DNA of 64,000 bases. Origin: Streptomyces sp. NBC_00237. GTDB taxonomy: Bacteria > Actinomycetota > Actinomycetes > Streptomycetales > Streptomycetaceae. Location: the NCBI RefSeq assembly GCF_026342435.1, contig NZ_JAPEMT010000002.1, forward strand, positions 2,294,001-2,358,000. The letters are read 5' to 3'. Within the stretch, counting starts at the first letter, position 1; every line of letters starts with the position of its first letter. Positions 25,625-34,184 of the stretch are shown piece after piece. A program made the position numbers and the translations under genes. The notes under the pieces are model-generated. The model had not been told where the DNA came from, did not search any database, and saw only the letters and a list, made by a program, of their open reading frames with translations.

Positions 25625-26248
25625 ATGGGTTCCCGGAGAATCTGGGTGGGGGCGGCTTCGGCCGTTCTGCTGCTGACGGTGTCGGCGTGCGGTGGCGGGG
25701 ACTCCGACGGCGGCACGGAGAACGGCAAGGGCGGTGGCGGCGGGGCGAGCCTGAGCGACCCCGCGAACCCCCTGAAGAACGCCGAGGCCCTGGACGCGGC
25801 CCTGCTGCGGGCCAAGGACCTGCCGAAGGGCTGGACGGAGGACTCGCAGGGCGACAACGGAGGCATCAAGGCCCAGGCCGCGTCCTGCGAAGGACCGTGC
25901 AACGGGCTGGCCTTCGAGGGCGTCGGCAACTACACCGACAGCACGGGCGCCCTGGTCGGCACGAGCATCAAGGCGTACGGCAGCAAGAGTGCGGCGGAGG
26001 CGGGCTTCAAGGAGGAGTCCAAGCTCGCCTCCGACGCGACGTCGGAGAAGGGCCCTGCGGTCGGGAACGCGTCGGCGTACGTGAAGTCCGGCGAGGACGC
26101 GGAGAGCGCTCTGCGGGTGGTCCACTTCCGGGTGGGGGCCGTGGTGGTGGCGGTCTCGCAGGAGTACCGCAGCGGGGACACGGCGGGGCTGTCGAAGTTC
26201 ACGGCGGACCAGGCGGGACGGATCGAGCAGGCCCTGAAGGGCGAGTAG
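25625..26248 (+). CDS. Lipoprotein of unknown function
   Basis: A 207-aa putative lipoprotein: MGSRRIWVGAASAVLLLTV then the lipobox VSAC, followed by a Gly/Asp/Ser-rich tether (GGGDSDGG). The mature domain has a CEGPCNGLAF pair of cysteines and the 'ALLRAKDLPKGWTED' type opening seen in many actinobacterial DUF3558-like or PknH-sensor-like lipoproteins; I cannot assign it further. ATG at 25625 lies 8 nt behind AGAGG; GTG at 25622 is an alternative. Single gene. Confidence 0.82.
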   Translation: MGSRRIWVGAASAVLLLTVSACGGGDSDGGTENGKGGGGGASLSDPANPLKNAEALDAALLRAKDLPKGWTEDSQGDNGGIKAQAASCEGPCNGLAFEGVGNYTDSTGALVGTSIKAYGSKSAAEAGFKEESKLASDATSEKGPAVGNASAYVKSGEDAESALRVVHFRVGAVVVAVSQEYRSGDTAGLSKFTADQAGRIEQALKGE

Positions 26249-26255
26249 GACCTGA

Positions 26256-26309
26256 CCTCTTCACCGGGGTGGCCAGCGGCGAGGGCCTGGCCTCTTCACC
26301 GGGGTGGCC
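26256..26309. repeat. Duplicated 19-bp direct repeat
   Basis: CCTCTTCACCGGGGTGGCC occurs at 26256-26274 and again at 26291-26309, a 35-bp period, in the space between the lipoprotein and APH-like genes. It looks like a small tandem duplication; no function is apparent. Confidence 0.7.
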
Positions 26310-26499
26310 GACGGCGGGACCTCGTACCGGGTGCGGCGGAAGCGGGGCCGGGCGGGGGCGCTCCGGGGCGGGCCCGAGCGAGAGGGGCGGCTGCGCCGCC
26401 TGGGCGGCCTGCACACCGGCCGCCCCTCCCGGAAACGGGTCGACAGGACCCCGCTCCGCTGCTGGGATGAGCTCCTCCCCCTCCCGGAAGGGCCCCTAC

Positions 26500-27390
26500 G
26501 TGATCAACACGGCACTGGCCACCCACCTCCTCCAGCAACAGTTCCCCCACTGGTCCCACCTCCCCCTCACCCCCCTCCCTCCCTCCGGCTCCGACCACGT
26601 CATCTTCCGCCTCGGCCGCGACATGGCCGTCCGCCTCCCCCGAGGCGACTGGGCCGCCGGTCAGGCCGTCAAGGAGCACCGCTGGCACCCCCTCCTCGCT
26701 CCGCACCTCCCCCTCGCCGTCCCCACCCCCCTGGCCCTGGGAGAACCCGACCCCGCCGTCTACCCCTGGCACTGGTCGGTCGCCCGCTGGCTCGAAGGCC
26801 GTACCGCCTCCCCGGACCCGGCCGAGCAATCCCCCGGAACCCCCGAGCAGTTGGCGGACTTCCTCCTCGCCCTCCACGACCTGGCCCCCGCCGCGTCCCA
26901 CCTCCCCGGCCCCCACCCCGACCTCGCCGACAGCCCCCTCCACCTCCGCGACGCCGACACCCGCTCGGCCATCGCCGCCACCGCACACGTATTCGACGGC
27001 AAAGCCATGACCGCCCTCTGGGAAGCAGCCCTGGAAGCCCCGGCCCGAGCCGACACCGCCCCCACCTGGTTCCACGGCGACTTCCACACCGGCAACCTCC
27101 TCACCGACGACGGAGGCCGCCTCACCGCCGTCATCGACTTCGGCAACCTCGGCATGGGCGACCCCGCCGTCGACATGATGGTGGCGTACACGCTCCTCAC
27201 GCCCGAGAGCCGCGCCGCGTTCCGCACCGCACTCGCCCCCGACGACGCGACCTGGCTGCGCGGCATGGGCTGGGCGATGGCGACGGGCCTCAACGCGTAC
27301 ACGGCGTACGCCGCCACGAACCCCCGCGTCGCCACCCAGACCCACCGCCAAGTCACCGCAGCCCTCGCCGAGTTCGCCCTCGTCCAGTAG
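26500..27390 (+). CDS. Aminoglycoside phosphotransferase-family kinase
   Basis: A 296-aa APH/choline kinase-fold protein. The catalytic loop is TWFHGDFHTGNLL (HGD...N) and the metal-binding segment is VIDFGNLGMGDPAVDM. The N-lobe has FRLGRDMAVRLPRG with a weak P-loop, then EHRWHPLLAPHLPLAVP. Members phosphorylate small molecules, some antibiotics; the substrate here cannot be inferred. GTG at 26500 is preferred because GGAAGGG lies 7 nt upstream; an in-frame ATG at 26467 would add 11 residues. Confidence 0.87.
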   Translation: MINTALATHLLQQQFPHWSHLPLTPLPPSGSDHVIFRLGRDMAVRLPRGDWAAGQAVKEHRWHPLLAPHLPLAVPTPLALGEPDPAVYPWHWSVARWLEGRTASPDPAEQSPGTPEQLADFLLALHDLAPAASHLPGPHPDLADSPLHLRDADTRSAIAATAHVFDGKAMTALWEAALEAPARADTAPTWFHGDFHTGNLLTDDGGRLTAVIDFGNLGMGDPAVDMMVAYTLLTPESRAAFRTALAPDDATWLRGMGWAMATGLNAYTAYAATNPRVATQTHRQVTAALAEFALVQ

Positions 27391-27423
27391 CCGCCCCACG
27401 CCCCGGCGAGTACCGTCACCAGC

Positions 27424-27894
27424 ATGGTCGGCCGCAGGCGCCGTAAGCTCAGCCCGGCGTTGGTCGGAGCCGTGGTGGCACTGCTCGTCGTGGTCGGGTG
27501 CCTCTCGGCGGCGGGCAAGCAGTGGGCATACGGCGAACTGATCGACGAAGCCCCCGTCCGCGTCGAGGGCCGCATCACCTCCGCGACCACCCACCGCGAC
27601 AAGACCACCGACTACACGGTCACCTACCGCCTGCGCGGCCTGACCTACCGCTCCACCACCCTCAGCCTCGACCGCCTCGAAGCCTCCCCGGCGGTCGGCG
27701 TGCCGGTCCCCCTGGAAGTCGCCTCCGCCAACCCCTCGGTGGCCCGCGTCCGAGGCGCGTCGCTCCCGGACGACGGCCTGCCGCCCCTGCTCGTCCTGGG
27801 AGCGCTGGCAGCCGCCCTCCTGCTCATCGGCATGCTGAAGCGCGCCGCACACAACGCCCGCGCCGCCCGCGCCCTCCGCAAGGGGAGGCCCTGA
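27424..27894 (+). CDS. DUF3592-like two-helix membrane protein
   Basis: A 156-aa protein with two transmembrane helices (PALVGAVVALLVVVGCLSAA near the N-terminus; LLVLGALAAALLLIGML near the C-terminus) flanking an extracytoplasmic beta domain of about 80 residues (VRVEGRITSATTHRDKT; VTYRLRGLTYRSTTLSL). This layout resembles DUF3592 proteins, whose function is unknown. The ATG at 27424 is 33 bp after the APH-like gene, so the two may be co-transcribed. Confidence 0.7.
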   Translation: MVGRRRRKLSPALVGAVVALLVVVGCLSAAGKQWAYGELIDEAPVRVEGRITSATTHRDKTTDYTVTYRLRGLTYRSTTLSLDRLEASPAVGVPVPLEVASANPSVARVRGASLPDDGLPPLLVLGALAAALLLIGMLKRAAHNARAARALRKGRP

Positions 27895-28046
27895 CGTACC
27901 ACCGCGCTCACCCGCCCAGCCGTACGGGCCCCGCCGGGGGCCGCCGTCGAGGACGGGGGTACGTACGGAATGTCGGAGGTTCGGGCGCGGGGCAGGGGTC
28001 CGTGCCACGAGGGACACGCTCACCGGCAGTGGTCAGCGCGAAGCGG

Positions 28047-28595
28047 TCAACTCCCTTGCCCGGAGAGCGACTTCCACTCCTCCGCGAGCAGTCCGAGGAT
28101 GACGTCGTCCAGGAACTCGCCCATCACCCACGCCGAGGACCGCAGCACGCCCTCCCGTACGAAGCCGTTCCGCTCGGCGGACCGGAGCATCGCGTGGTTG
28201 TCCGCGAGCGTCTCGATCTGGAGGCGTCGCAGGCCGCGCACGATGAACCCGTAGTGGCACAGCACGGCGACGGTGTCCGTCCCGTACCCCTTGCCCCGGG
28301 CGGACGGCAGGAGGCCGAGACCGACGTGGCCGTTGCGGTGGTGGGTGTCGATGCCCCAGAGGGTCGCGAGGCCGACGAGGTCGCCGCTGTCCACGTCCAC
28401 GACGGAGAACGGGACGTTCAGCGGGTCCTTGTTGTCGACGTGCAGCCGGGGGTCCTTCACGTCGGGCGGCATCGGCAGCCACGGGCGGCCGTCCGCCCGG
28501 GATCCGCCGACCACGTCCGTGTAGAGCTCGTTCCGCAGAACCGGGATGTCTTCTTCGTACCGGGCCCTCAGCGCGACCTTCTTGCCTTTCAACAT
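28047..28595 (-). CDS. GNAT-family N-acetyltransferase (RimJ/RimL-like)
   Basis: A 182-aa acetyltransferase. The acetyl-CoA binding motif appears as LGLLPSARGKGYGTDTVAVL, followed by IETLADNHAMLRSAERNGF and VREGVL, the layout of the RimJ/RimL subgroup that acetylates N-terminal amino groups of ribosomal proteins or small molecules. The substrate is unknown. ATG at 28595, monocistronic, transcribed toward the DUF3592-like gene. Confidence 0.88.
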   Translation of the reverse strand: MLKGKKVALRARYEEDIPVLRNELYTDVVGGSRADGRPWLPMPPDVKDPRLHVDNKDPLNVPFSVVDVDSGDLVGLATLWGIDTHHRNGHVGLGLLPSARGKGYGTDTVAVLCHYGFIVRGLRRLQIETLADNHAMLRSAERNGFVREGVLRSSAWVMGEFLDDVILGLLAEEWKSLSGQGS

Positions 28596-28716
28596 GCACG
28601 CTTCCTATCCGAAGCGGCTGACCTGCGGCAACCCGTTAATTCGGTTGGGGAGTCGATGCGGTGAATCGTCCGGGGCGAGGGGCATCGCGCCTGGCCACAG
28701 CGGGCGCGCGGGCACG

Positions 28717-29757
28717 TCACCGTGGCGGTGCGGAATCCGGCGCGCTCCTGCGGGTGCACCGGACGCCGTGTCGCGCCAGCGCCTCCGGGATGCCGTGCAA
28801 CGCGGGGAGCTGCTCGATGTGGTGGACGCCCGTGGGGAGGGTGTTGCTCAGGAGTTCCCTGGCCACGTGCGCGGCGACCAGCCCGGTGACCACGCTCTGC
28901 CGTCGGCCTTCGAGCGCGTACGCCGCGTGGTCCCCGCCGCGCCACGCGTCGACGCGTACGGCGAATCCGTCCCCGCCCGTGTGCAGCTTGCCGAACACCC
29001 TCACCAGCACCCGCGACACCGGCTCGTGCCGGGCCGCGCGCAGGAGGCCCACACGCCGCAGGGCGAAGAGCGCGGCGGTCAGGAGCCGGGAGTCCAGGCA
29101 CAGGCGGGTGGTGGCCCGGTCGACCCCGGCGAGGGTGCGGGGCAGGGTGCGCTGGTCGGAGAAGGGGAACCAGTGCGCGGTACGGGATCCGTAGCCGGGC
29201 AGGGCGGTCCGGGCGGGTGCGGCGGACGGGGTCGCGGTGAGCCCCCCGACGGTCCAGCGGAGGGCGTCGTCGCCGTGCCGCTCGCCGCTGCCGAGGAGGA
29301 CGGTGATGTCGATGCGGTCCGCGCCGCCGACGGCTTCGTGCGCCCGGCGGGCGAGGAGGTTCGTCAGACCGGGGGCGACACCGACGCTGAGCACCGCCGT
29401 CGCTCCGGCGTCCGTCGCCACGTCGTGCAGGCCGGACACGGCGTCCAGGAGGCGCGGGGTCGCGCCGATGTCGACCAGGTGGATGCCGCGTTCCAGGCAG
29501 ATCCGGGCCGCCCCGCCGTCCGGGGGCTCGACGCACAGCACCACCACGGCCACGTCGCCGAGGTCGTCCAGGACCTTCCGCAGCCCGTCCGGTTCGGTGA
29601 CGTCGACACGCACCCCGCCCGCCTCGCGGACCCGGGCGGCGCTGCGCCCCGCCGCGATCACCCGGCCGGGGAACCACTGCCCGAGGGTGGACGTCACGGT
29701 CGCACCGACGGCTCCGTAGCCGCCGATCACCAGGATGCGCGATGTCGCTGTGGTCAT
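28717..29757 (-). CDS. Saccharopine dehydrogenase-like NAD(P)-binding protein
   Basis: A 346-aa Rossmann-fold oxidoreductase. The nucleotide-binding motif is ILVIGGYGAVGATVTSTLG at the N-terminus, with VLCVEPPDGGAAR and LSVGVAPGLTNLLARRA further in, as in the saccharopine dehydrogenase-like group. These proteins have diverse and mostly unknown substrates. The ATG at 29757 places the Rossmann strand at the usual distance from the start; the frame opens at 29823 but that extension (proline-rich) is unlikely. Single gene. Confidence 0.82.
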   Translation of the reverse strand: MTTATSRILVIGGYGAVGATVTSTLGQWFPGRVIAAGRSAARVREAGGVRVDVTEPDGLRKVLDDLGDVAVVVLCVEPPDGGAARICLERGIHLVDIGATPRLLDAVSGLHDVATDAGATAVLSVGVAPGLTNLLARRAHEAVGGADRIDITVLLGSGERHGDDALRWTVGGLTATPSAAPARTALPGYGSRTAHWFPFSDQRTLPRTLAGVDRATTRLCLDSRLLTAALFALRRVGLLRAARHEPVSRVLVRVFGKLHTGGDGFAVRVDAWRGGDHAAYALEGRRQSVVTGLVAAHVARELLSNTLPTGVHHIEQLPALHGIPEALARHGVRCTRRSAPDSAPPR

Positions 29758-29932
29758 ACGTAAGGAACTACACGGCAAGCCGCCCGCAGGGAAGGGATGG
29801 GCGGGAGCGGCTGTTGAGGGCATGGCAACCGGGGCCCACCCTTCCTCTAGGAAGGCCGGGCCCCTTCCGTGAAACTACGACGATCGCGCGCCGCCGCACC
29901 GGCCCGCGCGGACTCCCGGAGGTCAACCACCC

Positions 29933-31192
29933 ATGGACAGACGGACCTTACTGACGGCAGGCGCCGCCGGAGCACTGGCGGGCGCGCTGTCCGCCGCGAC
30001 CGCCACCACCGCCCACGCCACCCCCCGTTCCGCACCCCCCGCCGCTCCCCGCGCGACCGCTGCCGACGATCCCGTACGACGCGTCGCCCACGCCCTGGAC
30101 TCCGACCCGCCGCAGGTGTCCTACGGCGACGGCTGGGCCCATGCCCGCCTCACCCTCCACGACGCCCCGGTTCCCCTCGGCATCGACGTCGTCGCGGACA
30201 CCCTCCGTCCGCCGCGCGGCATCGCCTACCTCCTCCCCGGCGGCGGGCTCAACTTCGCCGCGGACTTCTTCACGCCGCGCGCCCGCAACCTCGCCCATCA
30301 CCTGCGCGCCCAGGGCCTGTTGGTGATCGGCATCAGCCCCCGCGAGGACCTGGCGGAGCCCGCCGACCTGACCGCAGCCCGGGGCCAGGCCGCGCACAAG
30401 GCCGACGCGGCGAAGGTGATCGCGGCCGTGGACCGCGTCCTGGGCCTCCCGTACCAGCTCGTCGGCCACTCGGCGGGTGCGGCTCTCGCGCTGGACCTGG
30501 CCTCGACGGACCGCTCGCCCCGCCTGCACCGGGTGGTCCCGATCGACACGACGGGCCCGTACACGGGTGAGCAGCGGGTACGCGCCGCCCAGATGCAGGC
30601 CGCGATCCAGGGGCAGTTGGACGCGGGGGTCCTGTACGGCGACACGGGCCTGAAGGGCCTGGTCGCACGTGCGCTGACCGACCCGGACGGCGCGTCCCCG
30701 GTGCCCCGCCCGGTGGACCCGGCCACCCGCTTCACGAACGCGGGCCTCGCCCACTTCGCGCTGTCGCGGACGAGTTCGCTGCCCGGCCACACCAACTGGA
30801 TCTACCGGCAGGGCTACAGCGCGGGCACGTTCGCCTTCGGCGCGACCCCGCTGGACGACCGCTTCTCCCTCACCCACACGCCCCTCGCGACCTGGGGCGA
30901 AGCCACCCAGGCCCTCGGCAGCGGGCTCGTCCCGAACGCCCTGCTGCGGGACCTGGCGGCGATCTGGGCCGGGGACACGGCGACGTACCCCTTCGACTGG
31001 TCCGGCATCCGTGCGGAGGTCGTCTGGGTCAACGCGGCACTGGGCCGTGGCGACGAGCCGAACGGCGCGGACCTGATCCGGGCCGGGGGCAACCCCCACG
31101 TCACCTTCCGGGTCGTCCCCGGCTACGGCCACGCTGACCCGGTGTGGAGCGGGACGGCGGACCGGGACGTGTGGCGGTTCCTGACCCCGTGA
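29933..31192 (+). CDS. Tat-exported alpha/beta hydrolase
   Basis: A 419-aa secreted hydrolase. The N-terminus MDRRTLLTAGAAGALAGAL with a twin arginine and an AHA-type cleavage region indicates Tat export. The nucleophile elbow is VGHSAGAALALDL, an oxyanion-type strand is YLLPGGGLNFAADFF, and a C-terminal GYGHADPVW supplies the catalytic His. Substrate unknown; an esterase, lipase or peptide hydrolase are all possible. ATG at 29933 behind GGAGG at 10 nt. Monocistronic. Confidence 0.87.
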   Translation: MDRRTLLTAGAAGALAGALSAATATTAHATPRSAPPAAPRATAADDPVRRVAHALDSDPPQVSYGDGWAHARLTLHDAPVPLGIDVVADTLRPPRGIAYLLPGGGLNFAADFFTPRARNLAHHLRAQGLLVIGISPREDLAEPADLTAARGQAAHKADAAKVIAAVDRVLGLPYQLVGHSAGAALALDLASTDRSPRLHRVVPIDTTGPYTGEQRVRAAQMQAAIQGQLDAGVLYGDTGLKGLVARALTDPDGASPVPRPVDPATRFTNAGLAHFALSRTSSLPGHTNWIYRQGYSAGTFAFGATPLDDRFSLTHTPLATWGEATQALGSGLVPNALLRDLAAIWAGDTATYPFDWSGIRAEVVWVNAALGRGDEPNGADLIRAGGNPHVTFRVVPGYGHADPVWSGTADRDVWRFLTP

Positions 31193-31391
31193 GCGAGCAC
31201 GGGGGCGGGCCGCTTGAGTCCCGGCCTGCCCCCACCACCGGCGGAACCAGGCACGGTCCCGGTCGCTGTGCGGCACGCACTCCGCGACCGGGTCCGCTGC
31301 GACGGCTCCACCCGGAGGGGTGTCCGAAAGAGACGGTGGGACGTAACCATCGGCGGATGTAACGGTGTTGGTGGGCGGCGAGGCTGCCGGC

Positions 31392-32213
31392 ATGTCAATT
31401 CAGCACTCGCCCGCCCCCGAGCGCGGCGCGCAAGAAGAACAAGAAGAAACTGTCCGGCTCGCCCTCGGCGCCTGGTTCCCGGGGCGTTTCATCGGTGGTG
31501 CGGCGCTCGCCCTCGCTCCCGTCGCCTGGTGCGTCGGGCTTCTCCTGCGCTACCTCGCCCTGCGCACGGCGGGTTTCACCCCGGAGCGACTGGCGTGGTT
31601 CGACAGTCGGCCGTTCCCCGCCTACGGCCAGCTCGCCGTTTCCGAGGCCAGTCCCGGCCTGGCCACCGCGGGCTACGGATGCTTCGCCGCGGGTGCCGTC
31701 CTGCTGTGCGTCGCCTTCGTCGCCCTCGCCGGGATCGTCGCCGTACGCGCCCCGAGACTCGCCCGCATCGGCGGCACGCTCGTCGTGATCGGCCTGTTCT
31801 GCCGCCTGTACTGGGCCGGGGTCGACCACACCGCCTTCCAGCTGATCGAATCGCTGGGGCTCGACCGGGCCACCCAGTTGGTGATGGCCCACTACACGGA
31901 CATCTCCTACGGGCCCCTGCGGGTGCCCATCACGGCCGCCTTCGCCCTGTACGCGGGCACGGCGGTGCTCGCCGTGGGTGCCTTCCGGTCGGGAACCTTC
32001 GGTACGGGGCGGCTGGTGCTGTTCCTCCTCGCGGGATCGCTGTGGACCGGCGCGCTCAAGGAGAGCGGGCTCCTCGACGTCGTCCTGTCCGTCGGCCTGT
32101 GCGCGGTGTTCGTCCCCCTCGGCATCCGCGTGCTCCGGGGCACCGTGCCCGAACTGCGCGGTCAGGGGGTGCCCGCGACCGGACGCGGGCCGCTGAGGAT
32201 CCTGAGCTGGTGA
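31392..32213 (+). CDS. Polytopic membrane protein coupled to a two-component system
   Basis: A 273-aa membrane protein with about seven hydrophobic segments (for example LAPVAWCVGLLLRYLAL; LLCVAFVALAGIVAV). No family recognised. The ATG at 31392 is chosen over the in-frame opening at 31365. Its TGA overlaps the GTG of the histidine kinase gene (GTGA), which itself overlaps the response regulator gene, so the protein probably feeds a signal to, or is regulated with, that two-component system. It may sense or transport an envelope-associated signal. Confidence 0.75.
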   Translation: MSIQHSPAPERGAQEEQEETVRLALGAWFPGRFIGGAALALAPVAWCVGLLLRYLALRTAGFTPERLAWFDSRPFPAYGQLAVSEASPGLATAGYGCFAAGAVLLCVAFVALAGIVAVRAPRLARIGGTLVVIGLFCRLYWAGVDHTAFQLIESLGLDRATQLVMAHYTDISYGPLRVPITAAFALYAGTAVLAVGAFRSGTFGTGRLVLFLLAGSLWTGALKESGLLDVVLSVGLCAVFVPLGIRVLRGTVPELRGQGVPATGRGPLRILSW

Positions 32214-33370
32214 CACAACCATCATGTGCGGCACGGGTGTTGACGAAGGCGAGCAGCCCGGCCCGTCGCCGACTGAGGACCTTGCTGCTCCCCTTCGTCG
32301 CGTTCGGCGGCGCGTTCTTTCCGGCCGCGCTGCCCGGCCCGTACGGTCCCGCATGGCCGGTGCTCGACGCGGTGCCCGGCCCGGTCGCGGCCTCGGCGGT
32401 GGGGCTGCTGGCGGCGGTGGCGGTCAGGACCTGGCCGGAGCGGCCGTGGCTGCTGTTCCTGATCGCAGGCGTCGACTGTGTGGTGCGGTCGCCGGGGCTG
32501 CTGGTGTCGGTGGCCTCCTACGTGGCGGCGACCTCCTACCGGCGACCACGCCATCTGGTGCTCTTCACCTCGGCCGCGAGCCTGCTGGTCGCGGTGCCCC
32601 GGCCGGGGGTCGAGGCGGTGTCGGCGCTCGGCGGTGTGGCGCTGTTCGTCTGGCTGCCCGTCGTGGGCGGGCTGTGGCGGGGTGCCAGGGCGCAGGTGGT
32701 GGCCGGGCTGCGCGAGCGGGCCGAACGGCTGGAGCGGGAGCAGTCCGTACGGACCGAGCAGGCCCGCGCGCAGGAACGTGCCCGCATCGCCCGCGACATG
32801 CACGACGTCGTGGCCCACCGCGTCTCCCTGATGGTGCTGCGCGCCGGAGCCCTGGAGATCAGCGCCGCCGACGAGAGGACCGCACAGGAGGCGGAGCTCA
32901 TCCGCACCACGGGAAAGGAGGCCCTCGCCCAACTCCGTTCCGTACTCGGCGTTCTGACGGAGGCCGGGACGACCGAGCCCTTCCTGCCGCAGCCGACGCT
33001 CGCCGACCTCGAACGGCTCCTGGAGCAGTCGAGGTCGGCGGGCGTCCCCGTCGAGCGGCAGGACGAGGGCACCGCGCGCGACCTCCCCGCGATGGTCGAG
33101 CACACCGCCTACCGGGTCGTTCAGGAAGCGCTCACCAACGTCCACAAGCACGCCGTCCGGCCCACGGTCCGGGTGGCGGTGCGGCACCTGCCCTCGGCGT
33201 TGGAGGTCACCGTCACGAATACCGCAGCGCACGTCCCCGCTCCCCCGCTGCCCGGCAGCGGCCTGGGACTCGTCGGTCTGCGGGAGCGCGTCGAACTCCT
33301 CGGCGGGCGGTTCGCGGCCGGTCCCGGACCCTCCGGAGGGTTCGCTGTCACTGCGAGACTGCCGACATGA
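32210..33370 (+). CDS. NarL-type sensor histidine kinase
   Basis: A 386-aa kinase with four to six N-terminal transmembrane helices (about residues 25-165) and no large external domain. It then has a HisKA_3 dimerisation helix with the phosphoacceptor His in RARIARDMHDVVAHRVSLM, and a HATPase domain (EALTNVHKHA N-box; SGLGLVGLRERVELLGG G-box). The GTG at 32210 overlaps the preceding membrane gene stop; the stop overlaps the next ATG (ATGA). It should phosphorylate the adjacent LuxR-type regulator. Stimulus unknown. Confidence 0.9.
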   Translation: MTQPSCAARVLTKASSPARRRLRTLLLPFVAFGGAFFPAALPGPYGPAWPVLDAVPGPVAASAVGLLAAVAVRTWPERPWLLFLIAGVDCVVRSPGLLVSVASYVAATSYRRPRHLVLFTSAASLLVAVPRPGVEAVSALGGVALFVWLPVVGGLWRGARAQVVAGLRERAERLEREQSVRTEQARAQERARIARDMHDVVAHRVSLMVLRAGALEISAADERTAQEAELIRTTGKEALAQLRSVLGVLTEAGTTEPFLPQPTLADLERLLEQSRSAGVPVERQDEGTARDLPAMVEHTAYRVVQEALTNVHKHAVRPTVRVAVRHLPSALEVTVTNTAAHVPAPPLPGSGLGLVGLRERVELLGGRFAAGPGPSGGFAVTARLPT

Positions 33371-34038
33371 CCGGAAACCCCAGCCCCGTCCGCACCCTGG
33401 TGGTCGACGACGAGGCCCTCGTCAGGACCGGCCTGCGCATGATCCTCGAAGCCGCCGGGGACATCGAGGTGGTCGCCGAGGCCGATTCCGCGACCGCCGC
33501 CGTCGACGCGGTCGTACGCCACCGGCCGCGCGTCGTCCTGATGGACGTACGCATGCCCGGCCTCGACGGCGTGGCCGCGCTGACGGAGATCAACCGGCTG
33601 CCCGACCCGCCGGCCGTGATCATGCTGACGACCTTCGACCGCGACGAGTACGTCCACGGCGCCCTCCGCGCCAGGGCCGCCGGGTTCCTGCTGAAGGACA
33701 CCGCGCCGCGCGACCTCATCGCCGCCGTCCGTGCGGTCGCCGAGGGCAGCGCGATGCTCGCGCCGACGGTCACGAGGCGGCTGATCGACGCCTACGCAGG
33801 ACAGCGCTCCGCCGACTTCGTCGCGGCCAGACAGCGTCTGTCGGTCCTGACCGACCGCGAAAGAAGGGTCGTCGGCGCGGTCGCCCGAGGGCTGGCCAAC
33901 GCGGAGGTCGCCCGTGAACTGGGGATGGCGGAGACCACCGTCAAAGTCCACGTGAGCCGGTCCCTCACCAAACTCGGCCTGTCCAACCGGGTGCAGATCG
34001 CCCTCCTCGTCCGCGACGCGGGCGGCCCGGGGGGCTGA
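33367..34038 (+). CDS. LuxR-family response regulator
   Basis: A 223-aa NarL/FixJ-type regulator. Its receiver domain has the acidic pocket VVDDE and phosphorylation Asp in VVLMDVRMPGLDG, a Thr in IMLTTFDRDE and the Lys of LLKDTAPRDL. The C-terminal LuxR helix-turn-helix is LTDRERRVVGAVARGLANAE, then GMAETTVKVHVSRSLTKLG. ATG at 33367 overlaps the kinase stop. It likely controls the upstream coupled membrane gene and others. Confidence 0.92.
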   Translation: MTGNPSPVRTLVVDDEALVRTGLRMILEAAGDIEVVAEADSATAAVDAVVRHRPRVVLMDVRMPGLDGVAALTEINRLPDPPAVIMLTTFDRDEYVHGALRARAAGFLLKDTAPRDLIAAVRAVAEGSAMLAPTVTRRLIDAYAGQRSADFVAARQRLSVLTDRERRVVGAVARGLANAEVARELGMAETTVKVHVSRSLTKLGLSNRVQIALLVRDAGGPGG

Positions 34039-34184
34039 CCGCGACCACCCAGAACTGGCAGTATTCATCAGCGTGTTCGACGCCGGCTCGCGGTGGTGGC
34101 GGGCGTCCACCGCGCGGTACATCCGAGCCGACGCACCGTCGGCGCGGCGGGGCACGGAGCGGACCGGGGAGTGGACACAGCGCA

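Noticed and set aside
31214..32209. Long N-terminal extension of the histidine kinase frame
   Set aside because: Arg/Pro-rich shadow of the overlapping membrane-protein gene; the GTGA overlap at 32210 gives a natural start.
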